Positions 37,212-46,615 are shown, numbered from the stretch's first letter. The stretch: DNA of 64,000 bases from Sorangium cellulosum So ce56 (GCF_000067165.1 NC_010162.1:5835001-5899000), one strand, 5' to 3'. A program made the numbers and translations. The notes: generated from the sequence alone by a model not told the origin.

Positions 37212-38237
37212 TCAGAGATCGCAGCCGCACGACCGCCGGACGATCAGCTCTGTCGGCAGCTCGATCCTCCGCTCGGCCTTGCCCGTCTGGATGAGGTCCA
37301 CCAGCGCCTGCACCGCGCGGTAGCCCACCCCGTCCGTCGGCGCGCGCACGGTCGTGAGCGCGGGCTCGAGGTGGCGCGCCGACGGCGCGTCGTCGAAGCC
37401 GACGACGGAGACCTCCACGGGCACGCGCTTGCCCGCGGCGCGCAGCGCCTCCATCGCGCCGGCCGCGGCGTGGTCGCACCACGCGAAGATCGCGTCGAAG
37501 TCGGCCCCCTCGCGCACCCACGCGAGCGTCGCGGCCCGCGCCTCCCGCGCGTCGAAGCCGCGGCGCATCAGGCGCGGATCCACGGCGATGCCGTGCTCGG
37601 CCAGCGCCTCCCGGTACCCCTCCGCGCGCGTCGTCGAGTCCTCGCTCTCGGAGACGCCGTGGAGGAAGGCGATCCGGCGCCGGGCGTGCGCCTCGATCAG
37701 GTGCCCCACGATGGCGCGCGCGCCGGAGGCGTTCTTGATGATCACGCTGGGCAGCGGGACGTCCGCGGGCGACGACTGGTACATGAGCACCGCCGGGCAC
37801 TTCTGGTGGATCAGCTGCTGGAGATCGGCCTCGTGGACGTAGTGGCCGAAGATCAGCACCCCGTCCGTGTTGTGCCGCCCGACGAGGCGCCGCGCCGGCG
37901 CCTCCGGCCTCACCGAGAGCAGCACGTCGTAGCCCGCCTCGGCCGCCGAGGCGGCGATGGCCCGCACGAGGCTGGAGATGAACTCGGTGCTGATGTTCGG
38001 CAGGAGCAGGCCGAGGACGCCCGTCTTCCCCTGCGCGAGGCTCCTGGCGGCGGTGTTCGGCACGTAGCCGAGCTCGTCGATCGCGGCCAGCACGCGCTCC
38101 CGGGTCTCCGCGCTGTACTTGCCCCTGCCGTTCACCACGCGGCTGACGGTCGCGGGCGAGACGCGGGCGCGCTTGGCGACCTCCTCGATCCGGATCTGCG
38201 GCCGCGGCCCCGGCTGGATCGTGAACGGTGGCGACAA
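37212..38237 (-). CDS. LacI-family transcriptional regulator
   Basis: 341 residues. The N-terminal helix-turn-helix (RIEEVAKRARVSPATVSRVVNG, about 16-37) and hinge (PNTAARSLAQGKTGVLGLLLPN) are typical, followed by a periplasmic-binding-protein-like effector domain (70-341) with GVLIFG and SVVGFDDAPSARHLEPALTT. LacI proteins repress sugar or nucleoside genes unless ligand binds. The tail holds a Cys pair (RRSCGCDL), as in many family members. It precedes serA in the opposite sense of transcription order (serA is upstream, same strand), so it might be read from the serA promoter. Target genes unknown. Confidence 0.92.
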   Translation of the reverse strand: MSPPFTIQPGPRPQIRIEEVAKRARVSPATVSRVVNGRGKYSAETRERVLAAIDELGYVPNTAARSLAQGKTGVLGLLLPNISTEFISSLVRAIAASAAEAGYDVLLSVRPEAPARRLVGRHNTDGVLIFGHYVHEADLQQLIHQKCPAVLMYQSSPADVPLPSVIIKNASGARAIVGHLIEAHARRRIAFLHGVSESEDSTTRAEGYREALAEHGIAVDPRLMRRGFDAREARAATLAWVREGADFDAIFAWCDHAAAGAMEALRAAGKRVPVEVSVVGFDDAPSARHLEPALTTVRAPTDGVGYRAVQALVDLIQTGKAERRIELPTELIVRRSCGCDL

Positions 38238-38304
38238 GGCGGGGGCACCTCTCGGGGCCGGGGACTCCGGCCGGGGCGCGGCGGCGCCCCGGCCCGGCGC
38301 GGCT

Positions 38305-39564
38305 TCAGTAGAGCACGCGGGTGCGGATGCTCGTCTCGAGCGCCCCGATGCGCCGGCTCACCTCGGCGGACACGTCCTGCGACAGGTCCATGATGAGGTA
38401 ACCGATGTTGGCGTCGGTCGACAGGACCTGGCTGTCGATGTTGGCGTTCACGTCCGACACGATGCGGTTCACGTCGCGGAGCACGCCAGGCACGTTGCGG
38501 TGGACGTTGAGGATGCGGTGCGTGGCCTTGAGCGGCGGGAGCTCGACGTTCGGGAAGTTCACCGCGCCCGTCGTCGCCCCGGTGGTCACGAGCTGCGTCA
38601 GCGCGCGCGACACCTCGCGGCCGATCGCCTCCTGCGCCTCCTCGGTCGAGCCGCCGATGTGCGGCGTCAGGATCACGTTCGGGAGCTTCTGCAGCTCGGT
38701 CAGGAAGCCGTCAGAGTTCGACTCCGGCTCCTCCGGGTAGACGTCGATCGCCGCGCCCGCGAGGTGGCCGCTCTTCAGCGCCTCGGCCAGCGCCGGGATC
38801 ACGACGACCGAGCCGCGGCTCGCGTTGAGCAGGTACGCGCCCTTGCGCATGTGCGCGAGCTCGGCGGCGCCGATCATGTTGTGCGTCTCCGGCGTGGCCG
38901 GCACGTGGAGCGAGACGAAATCCGACTCGGCGAGCAGCGCCTCCAGCGTCGGCAGCGCGCGGTTGTTGCCCATCGGGAGCTTCTGGGCGATGTCGTAGTA
39001 GACCACGCGCATCCCCATCGCCTCGGCGAGCACGCCGAGCTGCTGGCCGATGTGGCCGTAGCCGATGAGGCCGATGGTCTTGCCGCGGATCTCGTAGCAG
39101 GCCTTCGAGACCTTCTTCCAGGTGCCCGCGTGCACCTCGCGCGACCTGTCCCCGAGCTGCCGGGCCAGCATGATGGACTCGGCGATGATCATCTCGGCGA
39201 CGCTGCGCGTGTTGCTGAACGGCGCGTTGAACACCGGCACCCCGCGCCGGTTCGCCGCGTCGAGGTCGACCTGGTTCGTGCCGATGCAGAAGCACCCGAT
39301 GGAGAGCAGCTTGTCCGCCTTCTCCAGCACGCGCGCGGTGACGTGCGTCTTGCTCCGGATGCCGAGCATGTCCACGCCAGCGAGCGCGGCGATGAGCTCG
39401 TCTTCCTTCATCGCGGAGCTCCGCGTCTCGATCTCGAACGATCGCGACCGGAACAGCTCGTGCGCGCTCTGGTGGATGTTCTCGAGCAGGAGCACCTTGA
39501 CGGGCTCCTTCGCGACAGGGGGGGTCGTCTGGAATTTCGTTGCTGAGGGCGTCATGGGCTTCAT
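38305..39564 (-). CDS. serA: D-3-phosphoglycerate dehydrogenase
   Basis: 419 residues, the length of the E. coli type. It catalyses the first step of serine synthesis, 3-phosphoglycerate to 3-phosphohydroxypyruvate with NAD. Seen: the Rossmann motif TIGLIGYGHIGQQLGVLAE, LLNASRGSVVV, TPHIGGSTEEAQEAIG with the catalytic His, and a C-terminal ACT domain (about 345-419; HRNVPGVLRDVNRIVSD, IGYLIMDLS) that usually binds serine for feedback control. The short C-terminus ends RTRVLY, close to the E. coli end. Start ATG 39564, with another Met 9 nt on; RBS weak. Confidence 0.95.
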   Translation of the reverse strand: MKPMTPSATKFQTTPPVAKEPVKVLLLENIHQSAHELFRSRSFEIETRSSAMKEDELIAALAGVDMLGIRSKTHVTARVLEKADKLLSIGCFCIGTNQVDLDAANRRGVPVFNAPFSNTRSVAEMIIAESIMLARQLGDRSREVHAGTWKKVSKACYEIRGKTIGLIGYGHIGQQLGVLAEAMGMRVVYYDIAQKLPMGNNRALPTLEALLAESDFVSLHVPATPETHNMIGAAELAHMRKGAYLLNASRGSVVVIPALAEALKSGHLAGAAIDVYPEEPESNSDGFLTELQKLPNVILTPHIGGSTEEAQEAIGREVSRALTQLVTTGATTGAVNFPNVELPPLKATHRILNVHRNVPGVLRDVNRIVSDVNANIDSQVLSTDANIGYLIMDLSQDVSAEVSRRIGALETSIRTRVLY

Positions 39565-39658
39565 CCGTCAAGGCCACCTCTACCGCAACTTCGCCCTTTT
39601 GCATCCCAGGATCCGATCCGACGCCGACGTGCGCCGACGCCGGAAGGCGATCGTCCTG

Positions 39659-39710
39659 CGCATCGGTTCCGCGCATCGGTTCGCGCGTCGGTTCCGCGCA
39701 TTCGTTGCGC
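39659..39710. repeat. Degenerate short tandem repeat between serA and htrA-like gene
   Basis: Four imperfect copies of a 12-13-nt word (GCGCATCGGTTCC) lie in the 229-nt divergent promoter region. It may be a chance slippage product; a regulatory role is not shown. Confidence 0.5.
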
Positions 39711-39793
39711 GCGGCAGACTGCCGCGCCGCCGCGCAGGCCGACCGCGCGCCGCAGGGGAGACGCCTTGCCGATAGCAAGCTAGATTGCGCCGC

Positions 39794-40960
39794 ATGCGCC
39801 ACCGCAGCCACGCTCGACTCCCTGCCGTCCTCGTCGTCGCCGCGCTCGCCGCCTCCGCCGGATGCAAGGGGAAGCCCGGCCCCAGCGGCCCGTCGCCCAA
39901 CGCGACCAAGGTCCCCGACGCGCCGGCGACGTCGGCGACGATCGACACGACGCCGCCGCCCGTCCCGCCCTCGAAGGGCGCGCTCATCGAGGACGAGCGC
40001 AACTCGATCGCCGTGTTCCGCGACGTCGCGCCCTCGACGGTGTTCGTGACGCAGCAGCGGCTCGTGGTGGACCGCTTCTGGGGGACGGCCGTCGAGGTGC
40101 CCGCGGGCTCGGGCTCGGGCTTCGTCTGGGACGCCGACGGCCACATCGTCACGAACTACCACGTCGTGGCCGGCGCGCAGTCGCTCGTCGTCCGGCTGCA
40201 GGGGGAGAAGACGTTCCCGGCGAAGCTCGTCGGCGTCGAGCCGCGCAAGGACATCGCGGTCATCAAGATCGACGCCCCCAAGGACATGCTGAAGCCGATC
40301 CAGGTCGCGCCCCTGCGCGAGCCGCTCGAGGTCGGGCAGAAGGCGATCGCGATCGGCAACCCGTTCGGCCTCGATCACACGCTGACGACCGGCATCATCA
40401 GCGCGCTCGGCCGCCAGGTCCAGGGCGTGGGCGAGGTGACCATCCGCGACATGATCCAGACGGACGCCGCGATCAACCCCGGCAACTCCGGCGGCCCGCT
40501 GCTCGACTCGAGCGGGCACCTCATCGGGATGAACACGATGATCTTCTCGAAGAGCGGCAGCTCCGCCGGCATCGGCTTCGCCGTGCCGTCGACGACGATC
40601 GCGCGGATCGTCCCGCAGATCATCAAGACCGGGAAGGCCGAGACGGTCGGCCTCGGCATCCAGCTCGATCAGTCCCGCCGCCTGGAGCGGCGCAACGGCA
40701 TCCGCGGCGTCATCGTCATGGCCATCGTCCCGGGCGGCCCCGCCGACAAGGCGGGCCTGCGCGGCCTCTCCGAGGGCGACCGCGGGCTCGTGCTGGGCGA
40801 CGTGATCGTCGGGATCGACGGATCGCCCGTCCAGGACTATGACGGGCTGTACAACGCGCTCGACGGCAAGAAGCCGGGCGAGAAGGTGAAGGTCGACGTG
40901 CTCCGCGGCCCGAACGGCGAGAAGGCCACCATCGAGGTCGCGGTCGAGCTCCTCGGCTGA
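39794..40960 (+). CDS. HtrA/DegP-type serine protease lipoprotein
   Basis: 388 residues. A lipoprotein signal ends at AASAGC, so the enzyme is membrane-anchored in the envelope. After a Pro/Thr linker comes a trypsin-like domain with TNYHVV (His), RKDIAVIKI (Asp) and INPGNSGGPLL (Ser), and one C-terminal PDZ domain (about 295-388; AIVPGGPADKAGLRG, LGDVIVGIDG). Such proteases trim misfolded envelope proteins. The single PDZ makes it DegS-like in layout, though the lipid anchor differs. ATG 39794 was chosen over a TTG 9 nt earlier. It is divergent from serA, and the gene to the right is convergent, 38 nt away. Confidence 0.92.
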   Translation: MRHRSHARLPAVLVVAALAASAGCKGKPGPSGPSPNATKVPDAPATSATIDTTPPPVPPSKGALIEDERNSIAVFRDVAPSTVFVTQQRLVVDRFWGTAVEVPAGSGSGFVWDADGHIVTNYHVVAGAQSLVVRLQGEKTFPAKLVGVEPRKDIAVIKIDAPKDMLKPIQVAPLREPLEVGQKAIAIGNPFGLDHTLTTGIISALGRQVQGVGEVTIRDMIQTDAAINPGNSGGPLLDSSGHLIGMNTMIFSKSGSSAGIGFAVPSTTIARIVPQIIKTGKAETVGLGIQLDQSRRLERRNGIRGVIVMAIVPGGPADKAGLRGLSEGDRGLVLGDVIVGIDGSPVQDYDGLYNALDGKKPGEKVKVDVLRGPNGEKATIEVAVELLG

Positions 40961-40998
40961 CCCGCCCTCCCCCGCCCCGAGTTACCCGAGCTCCTCTC

Positions 40999-42375
40999 TC
41001 AGGCAACGATCGCGTCGACGAGCCCGCCTTCGAGGCTCTCGTCGCCGAAGTCGTCGAGCGGGCCCCCCTCACCGTTGGTGCAGCCGACGGCCGCGCCGAT
41101 CGTGTTGAGCAGCTTGTTGATGGTGACCCGCTGGTCGATGAACTGGCCGGTCTTCAGGTAACCCGCGGCGCCGCCGGCGAGGATGTACGGGACCCTCGAG
41201 TAGGAGTGGTACTTGTCGGCGTTGTCGTTGAGCCACACGGCCACGCCGCGGTCGAGGAGCGTCCCCGAGCCGAGATCGTACGACTCGAGCCTGTCGAGCA
41301 GGTGCTTGAAGATCCGCGCGTGGATGCGGTCGATCTGGTGGTGCAGCTCCTGCGCGCCCTCGATCGGCGGGCCGACCTCGCCGTCGCCGTCGATGCGGTG
41401 AGAGATCTTGTGGTAGCTCTTCTGCCGCACGCCGTGGATCGTGTACTCGGTCCCGTCGTTGCCGTCGCCGACCTGCAGGGTCGCCGCGCGCGTCGCGCCG
41501 CACGCCATCGCGAGCGCGATGATGTCCATCTGCATGCGGGCGACGGTCTCCACGTTGCCGTAGCTGCCGACGTCCGGGGAGATCGCCTCCATCTCCGCGA
41601 CCCGCTCCGGCGGGAGCGCGCAGGCGAGCCCGACCTCGAGGTCGCGGATGCTGTCGAAGTGGAGCTCCAGCCGCTCGCGGTCGCCCTGGCTGAGGTCCTT
41701 CCGGCGCATCAGCGCCTGCATCTGCTCCCGGACCAGGTCGTTCACGCTGGCGCGGCGCGCGGCCAGCGCCTCCGCGGCCGCGGCGTCCACCTCGGCGAGC
41801 CCGAAGAGCTTCTGGTACGCCTTGTACGGGTCGCGCTCGGCGGCGCGCAGCTGCTTCGGCCCGCGGTACGAGAGCACCTCGTTGATGTAGCCGGCCTTCC
41901 TGCCCGCGTAGAGCGTCAGCGGCTCGACGCCCGCCGGGTTGAGCTCGGTCGCGATGCGGTTGTCGATCGACTCGCCCATCGCCAGCGACTCGTTGCCCGC
42001 CGGATCCTCCGACACCTGCGCGGCCGTCAGGCACTGGTTGCCGCCGCCGGAGTGGCCGCACCCGTTGCCCGGGAACGCGAAGCGGACGCCGCGCACCAGG
42101 ATCAGCCGGCTCGCGTAGTCCTTGAGCTCGCTGACCGCTCGATCGGCGTCCGCGGCCATCGACTCGGCGGTCAGCGGGCCCGGCGCGCTGGGCCAGAACA
42201 TCTCCGGCTCGTCGCCGACCTGCTGCGCGACGCCGTTGGCCTGGCGCATGAAGATCGCGAAGGGCGGCGCGTCCCCCGCGCCGGCCGAGGCGCGCCGCGG
42301 GGCGAACGTCTCCAGGAACGGGAGCGCCACCGTGACGCCGAACAGGCCTCGAAGCACACGTCGTCGGGTGATCAT
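40999..42375 (-). CDS. DUF1552 exported protein
   Basis: 458 residues. It starts with a twin-arginine-like signal (MITRRRVLRGLFGVTVALPF) and is a full-length DUF1552 protein: FAIFMRQANGVAQQ, RFAFPGNGCGHSGGGNQCLT and NDNADKYHSYSRVPYILAGG are family-type stretches. The function is unknown. These proteins are always coded next to DUF1592-type cytochrome-like proteins in myxobacteria and planctomycetes, and the upstream partner here overlaps by ATGA. Start: ATG 42375 with GGAGG 5 nt before it. It likely works outside the inner membrane together with its partner. Confidence 0.9.
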   Translation of the reverse strand: MITRRRVLRGLFGVTVALPFLETFAPRRASAGAGDAPPFAIFMRQANGVAQQVGDEPEMFWPSAPGPLTAESMAADADRAVSELKDYASRLILVRGVRFAFPGNGCGHSGGGNQCLTAAQVSEDPAGNESLAMGESIDNRIATELNPAGVEPLTLYAGRKAGYINEVLSYRGPKQLRAAERDPYKAYQKLFGLAEVDAAAAEALAARRASVNDLVREQMQALMRRKDLSQGDRERLELHFDSIRDLEVGLACALPPERVAEMEAISPDVGSYGNVETVARMQMDIIALAMACGATRAATLQVGDGNDGTEYTIHGVRQKSYHKISHRIDGDGEVGPPIEGAQELHHQIDRIHARIFKHLLDRLESYDLGSGTLLDRGVAVWLNDNADKYHSYSRVPYILAGGAAGYLKTGQFIDQRVTINKLLNTIGAAVGCTNGEGGPLDDFGDESLEGGLVDAIVA

Positions 42376-44072
42376 GGCGCCTCCGCGGGAACGCGAGCGA
42401 GGAAGGGTGTGGAGGAGACGATCCGGACGATGAGCTCCTTGGTCGAGGCGCCGCCGCGCGACGCCTCGCCGAGCTCCTCGACGAGCGCCCGGTCCTCCGC
42501 GCGCGCGCCGCGGCCGTGGGTGAACTCGAGCCAGCGCTCCGCGTAGCACCCGTGCGCCTCGCTGCTCTCGGCGAGCAGCTGGCTGAACTCGACCGCATCC
42601 GCGTAGCTCCTCGGCTGGCCGCCCAGCGTGTAGACGTCGGCCGAGTTGACGGGCGCGCCGTTGTCGGTCGTGCGGTACTTGCCGATCGCGTCGTAATGCT
42701 CGAAGGCGAACCCGGCGGGGTTGATGAGCACCCCGTGGCACGACGCGCCGCAGGTCCCCTTGCCCGTGTGCGCCTCGACGCGCTCGCGGTTGGTCGCGAG
42801 CTCGCCCGGCGGCAGCGAGGTCGCGTCGTCGGGCGGCGGCGGCAGCGAGGCGCAGAGGATCCTGAGGTTCACGAAGACGCCGCGGTGGATCGAGTCCGGC
42901 TGCCGCGCCGTCGCCTTGGCCGCGAGGAAGCCGAGGCGCGTGAGCAGCCCCGAGCGCTCGGCCTCGTCGAGCTCCACCCGCTTGAACTCGTCCGAGAAGT
43001 CGCCCTCGATACCGTAGACCGCGGCGAGGTGATCGTTCACGAACGCGGTGCGCGCGGTGAGCAGGTCGGTGAGCCCGCCCTCCTCGTCGAAGACGACGTG
43101 ATCCACGAAGAGCTCCGCCTCGCGCTGCATGTCGTCGCCCATCTCGGGGACGAACTCGGGGTAGAGCGCCTGGTCCTTGTTGAGGTCGTGGTACTGCTCG
43201 TAGTCGTAGAGCTGCCGGTGGAACGCGCCAACGACCTCGCGGGCGCGCGGGTCGTCGAGCATCCCCTCGGCGTAGGCGCGGACGGCCTCGCGGGTCGAGA
43301 GCTCGCCCGCCTTCGCCGCCTCGAGGAGCGCGTCGGAGGGCATCGTGTTCCACAGGGTATAGGCGAGCTTGGTCGCGATCTCGTGTCCGCCGAGCGGGAT
43401 GAGCCCGTCCTCCGCCGGCCCGGCGCCGATCTCGACGCGGTAGAGGAAATGGGGGGACTGCAGGAACGCCTCGAGCGCCGCGCGGGCGCCCGCGACGAAC
43501 GGGTCTTCGCCCTCGAAGAGCTCCTCGCCGCGGTGGAACAGCGCGACGTACGCGTCCCGCTCCTCGTCCGTGAGCGGGCGCCGGAACGCCCGCTCGCCGA
43601 ACCGCTCGACGAACGCCTGCGCCCGCGCCTCCGGCGCGTCCGGCAGGTCCGCCGGCGCGATCCGATCGAGCTTGCCCGGGTCGGCGGCCACCATCGCCGC
43701 GAGCTCCTCGGCGGCGCGCTGGTAATCGCCCCAGAGGCCCGGCGTCACAAGGAGCGCAGCCTCGTTGTTGTCGAACACGCCGCCGAGCGGGTCGCTCGTG
43801 AACGACGCCGAGAGGCCGGGTCGGTCGTCGAGGCGCAGGAGGTCGCGCACCGTGTTCTCCCACTGCGCGTGGGTCAGCCGCGGAAACATGCTGCGCTCGG
43901 CGACCTCGGGCCCAGTCGGGCCGCCGGGAATGACGCCATCCCCGTCGTCCTCCCCCGGATCGCCCACGGCGCCCGTACACCCCGAGATCAGGAGCGCGGC
44001 GACGCTCAGCTGCGCGCCGAGCAGCCGCCGCCACCGCGGGAAGGCGGTCAATCGACAAGCCAGTGAGATCAT
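42372..44072 (-). CDS. DUF1592-type lipoprotein (PSD1/PSCyt-like)
   Basis: 566 residues with a lipoprotein signal (LSVAALLISGC). Family landmarks run in the usual order (DUF1587, 1595, 1592, 1588, 1585 style): FPRLTHAQWENTVRDLL, ERFGERAFRRPLTDEERDAY, SPHFLYRVEIG, LLTRLGFLAAKATARQPDSI, then GTCGASCHGVLINPAGFAFE. The Cys motif reads CGASCH (three residues between Cys, not two), so covalent heme is possible but not standard. The role is unknown, perhaps redox work on polymers in the envelope. Its stop overlaps the start of the DUF1552 gene by 4 nt. The start codon lies inside the first copy of a 64-nt direct repeat. Confidence 0.9.
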   Translation of the reverse strand: MISLACRLTAFPRWRRLLGAQLSVAALLISGCTGAVGDPGEDDGDGVIPGGPTGPEVAERSMFPRLTHAQWENTVRDLLRLDDRPGLSASFTSDPLGGVFDNNEAALLVTPGLWGDYQRAAEELAAMVAADPGKLDRIAPADLPDAPEARAQAFVERFGERAFRRPLTDEERDAYVALFHRGEELFEGEDPFVAGARAALEAFLQSPHFLYRVEIGAGPAEDGLIPLGGHEIATKLAYTLWNTMPSDALLEAAKAGELSTREAVRAYAEGMLDDPRAREVVGAFHRQLYDYEQYHDLNKDQALYPEFVPEMGDDMQREAELFVDHVVFDEEGGLTDLLTARTAFVNDHLAAVYGIEGDFSDEFKRVELDEAERSGLLTRLGFLAAKATARQPDSIHRGVFVNLRILCASLPPPPDDATSLPPGELATNRERVEAHTGKGTCGASCHGVLINPAGFAFEHYDAIGKYRTTDNGAPVNSADVYTLGGQPRSYADAVEFSQLLAESSEAHGCYAERWLEFTHGRGARAEDRALVEELGEASRGGASTKELIVRIVSSTPFLARVPAEAP

Positions 44073-44186
44073 CGAGCTCTCCTGATGAGCAGATCGATTG
44101 TGTACGCAGAAGACTCACCTCGGCCGCTACCGCGACGAGGTGGTCAATCGATAAGCCAGTGAGGTCGCCGACCTCTCCTGAAGAAA
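44027..44186. repeat. 64-nt direct repeat, two copies 96 nt apart
   Basis: Copies at 44027-44090 and 44123-44186 share most bases, including the core GGTCAATCGA(C/T)AAGCCAGTGA. The first copy covers the start codon of the DUF1592 gene; the second lies upstream. The 96-nt offset is a multiple of three, and one minus-strand frame shows the peptide DLTGLSID twice. Confidence 0.8.
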
Positions 44187-44341
44187 GGCTCCGAACGAAC
44201 CCGGACTGCACCAGGCAGCCGACGGTGGGCGCAGCGCCGGGTGCCACGAGGCGCCCTGCTGAAGCAGGGCGACGCGGAGCAACGACGCGACGCGCCGACC
44301 ATCGGCTGCCTGGCGACAAGAGGTTTCGTTCGCTCTAAGCC
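44186..44341. repeat. MITE-like inverted repeat with nested hairpin
   Basis: Outer arms at 44186-44232 and 44292-44341 match in inverse over about 45 nt with mismatches (shared words CGAACGAA, CCAGGCAGCCGA). A perfect inner hairpin GCCCTGCTGAAGCAGGGC sits at 44253-44270. The length (156 nt), nested symmetry and lack of coding suggest a small non-autonomous element. Confidence 0.65.
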
Positions 44342-44827
44342 AAGCAGCGAGATCCAGTTATGTAGGAAATACACTTTACTAACAACCAAAAAAAATCTCG
44401 GTCCATGGGAAGGTGCGCGACGATCGCCCTGGAGCAGACAAATCCAACGACACCCAAAACTCTCCTTGCTCGTGTGTGTGATCTCCCATGCATGCCGGCC
44501 ATGGCAGGAGATCTCGATGGCTGGCCACTCCTGACGAGGCGGTGCGGTGTCGCCGCCGCGGGAACGGGCTCGGCGACAGGCCCGAGTCGTTCACGGGCCT
44601 GCTGTCGGGCGCCGACGTCAAGGCGCGCCTCATGGTTCCGCGCGGGCTCACGCCGGCCACACGGTGAGCGGCGAGATGCGGCGCGACCTCCTGCAGCTCA
44701 TGCGCGGCGCCGCCGCCGAGATGCGCTGACGGCCGTCCGGACATGGCCACGGGCCTCGCCCGCCCGGATGTGCTGTTTCCAGGGGCTCTACACGGCGCGC
44801 GCGACCTACCCTACGTTGCGGGCCCGA
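44342..44827. other. Gene-poor gap with A/T-rich patch and possible gene remnant
   Basis: Positions 44350-44400 are unusually A/T-rich (including an A8 run) and may hold a promoter. At about 44555-44729 a plus-strand text reads FTGLLSGADVKARLMVPRG, then, after a shift of frame, HTVSGEMRRDLLQLMRGAAA and a stop. This could be the tail of a decayed gene. I do not recognise the family. Confidence 0.4.
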
Positions 44828-46615
44828 ATGAAACCGGATCCTTCCGATCGCTTCGCGCGGTGGCTCAGCCATCCTCGCTTCTTCACGGCTGTCTTGCTCC
44901 TCGCGCTCGCCCTGGCGCTGCCCACGGTGGCGATCGCCTTCTATGCCGATGACTACATCCTGTTCTGCTACCTCGCGAAGCTGATCCCTGGCTCGCCTCC
45001 CTGGTACGATCTCTACAACTTCTTCCCCGGCGTTCCGGGGGAGACACGGGCTGCCGTCTCCATCTCCGGGCTGCCGTGGTGGACCGATCCGGAGCTCAGG
45101 ATCCACCTTGTCCGCCCCCTGGCGAGCGCGCTGTTCACGCTGGAGCGCGCGGTCTTCGGCGACGCCCCGCTCGGGTACCATCTTGTCTCGATCGGGCTCT
45201 ACGTCGCCCTGGTCGCCGCCGCGGGCAGGCTGTTCCTGCGCGTGCTCCCGGGCGTGACCGCGGCGCTCGCCACGCTGATCTTCGCGATCAGCGGGAACCA
45301 CGTTCACCCGGTCGGCTGGATCGCGTGCCAGCACATGCTGCTCGCGGCGCTCCCGGTGGTGCTCGGGCTCCTTGCGTACCTCCGCTACCGCGAGGAAGGG
45401 TGGCGGCCCGGGCTGTACCTGGGCCCGCTCGGGCTCGGGATCGGGCTCCTCGGCGGCGAGGCGGCGCTCGGCGGGGCGGCGTACTGGATCGCCTATCAGC
45501 TCGCCGGTCCCGTGCCGCCGGGCCGCGCAGATGGCTTTCGCGCCCGGGCTGCCGGCGTGCTCCCGGTGTTCGGCCTCCTCGTGTACTTCGCCGCGTACAA
45601 GGCGTTCGGCGGCGGCGCCGCGCACACCGGCGGGTATATCGACCCGCTCAACAGTCCGCTCGCCTTCATGGCCGCCGCGGCGGAGCGGCTGCCCATCCTG
45701 ATCGGCGGCGCCCTCGTGGCCGTGCCCGCGGATCTCTCCGTCCCGCTCCCCAAGCTCCCCTTCATCGCGGTCGGGCTCGCGGCGGCTGCCGGCGTCGCCC
45801 TCCTCTACCGCGCTTGCCTCCCCGCGGTCCCCGAGCGCGAGCGGACCGCCTTGCGCTGGCTCGTCCCCGGGGCGCTCCTCGCGTTCTTCACGAGCCTCGG
45901 GGGGTTCCCCGGGTCGCGCCTGCTGCTGATGCCGGGCCTCGGGATCGCGCCGCTCCTCGCCGTCGTCGTCCTGCGCGGGCTGCGCCGCGCGCCCTCGCCC
46001 GGCGTCGCGTCATGGCCCCGCCGCGCCGGCGCCGGGTTCCTCGCCGCCGTGCACCTCGGGATCGCGCCGCTCCTGTTCCTCGCCGCCACCGCGTCGAGCG
46101 TCGATATCGCGCGCAAGCTCGAGGACATCGCCCGCACCGCGGAGATCGACGCGCCGCCCCGCAAGCGGGTCTTCATCGCGGCCGCCTCGGATCCCATGGC
46201 AGCCATGTACCCTCAGGCGATCCGCGCCCTGGAGTCGCCCGATTCGTTCTCCTGCTGGTCGATCCTCTCGATGAACAAGGGCACCCACCGCCTCACGCGC
46301 ACAGGCCCGTCCTCGTTCTCCCTGGGGCGCATCGACGGGACGATGCTGACCGGGGCGTTCGAGACCCTCTATCGCGCGCCGTCCTCGCCGATCGCCGCGG
46401 GCTACGAGGTCGGCCAGTGCGGCGCCACGATCCGGGTCGCCGAGGTCGCGGACGGGAGGCCGGTGCGGCTCGAGATCGACCTGGGCGCGCCGCTCGAGGA
46501 TCCGGGGCTCGTGATCCTGGCGTGGCGCGACGGGAGGCTCCGCCGCGTCGCGCCGCCCGCGGTCGGCGAGGCGGTCGAGTTCCGTTGGTCGCCCGGGCCG
46601 ATCGGGTTCTTCTGA
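44828..46615 (+). CDS. Polytopic membrane protein, GT-C glycosyltransferase-like
   Basis: 595 residues with about ten hydrophobic segments in the first 430, then a soluble C-terminal domain of about 165 residues. Right after the first membrane helix comes FYADDYILFC, an acidic pair in the first outer loop as in GT-C sugar transferases (PMT/ArnT style), and VRPLASALF follows. That supports lipid-linked sugar transfer on the outer face of the inner membrane, but no family is certain. The C-terminal domain (from about RKRVFIAAASDPMAAMYPQA) has no motif I know. It stands alone between a repeat-rich gap and an IS element. Confidence 0.75.
   Translation: MKPDPSDRFARWLSHPRFFTAVLLLALALALPTVAIAFYADDYILFCYLAKLIPGSPPWYDLYNFFPGVPGETRAAVSISGLPWWTDPELRIHLVRPLASALFTLERAVFGDAPLGYHLVSIGLYVALVAAAGRLFLRVLPGVTAALATLIFAISGNHVHPVGWIACQHMLLAALPVVLGLLAYLRYREEGWRPGLYLGPLGLGIGLLGGEAALGGAAYWIAYQLAGPVPPGRADGFRARAAGVLPVFGLLVYFAAYKAFGGGAAHTGGYIDPLNSPLAFMAAAAERLPILIGGALVAVPADLSVPLPKLPFIAVGLAAAAGVALLYRACLPAVPERERTALRWLVPGALLAFFTSLGGFPGSRLLLMPGLGIAPLLAVVVLRGLRRAPSPGVASWPRRAGAGFLAAVHLGIAPLLFLAATASSVDIARKLEDIARTAEIDAPPRKRVFIAAASDPMAAMYPQAIRALESPDSFSCWSILSMNKGTHRLTRTGPSSFSLGRIDGTMLTGAFETLYRAPSSPIAAGYEVGQCGATIRVAEVADGRPVRLEIDLGAPLEDPGLVILAWRDGRLRRVAPPAVGEAVEFRWSPGPIGFF

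Noticed and set aside
40999..44319. One 1106-codon frame joining a long text to the DUF1552 protein
   Set aside because: The front is a shadow of the DUF1592 gene; DUF1552 has its own start with GGAGG at 42375.
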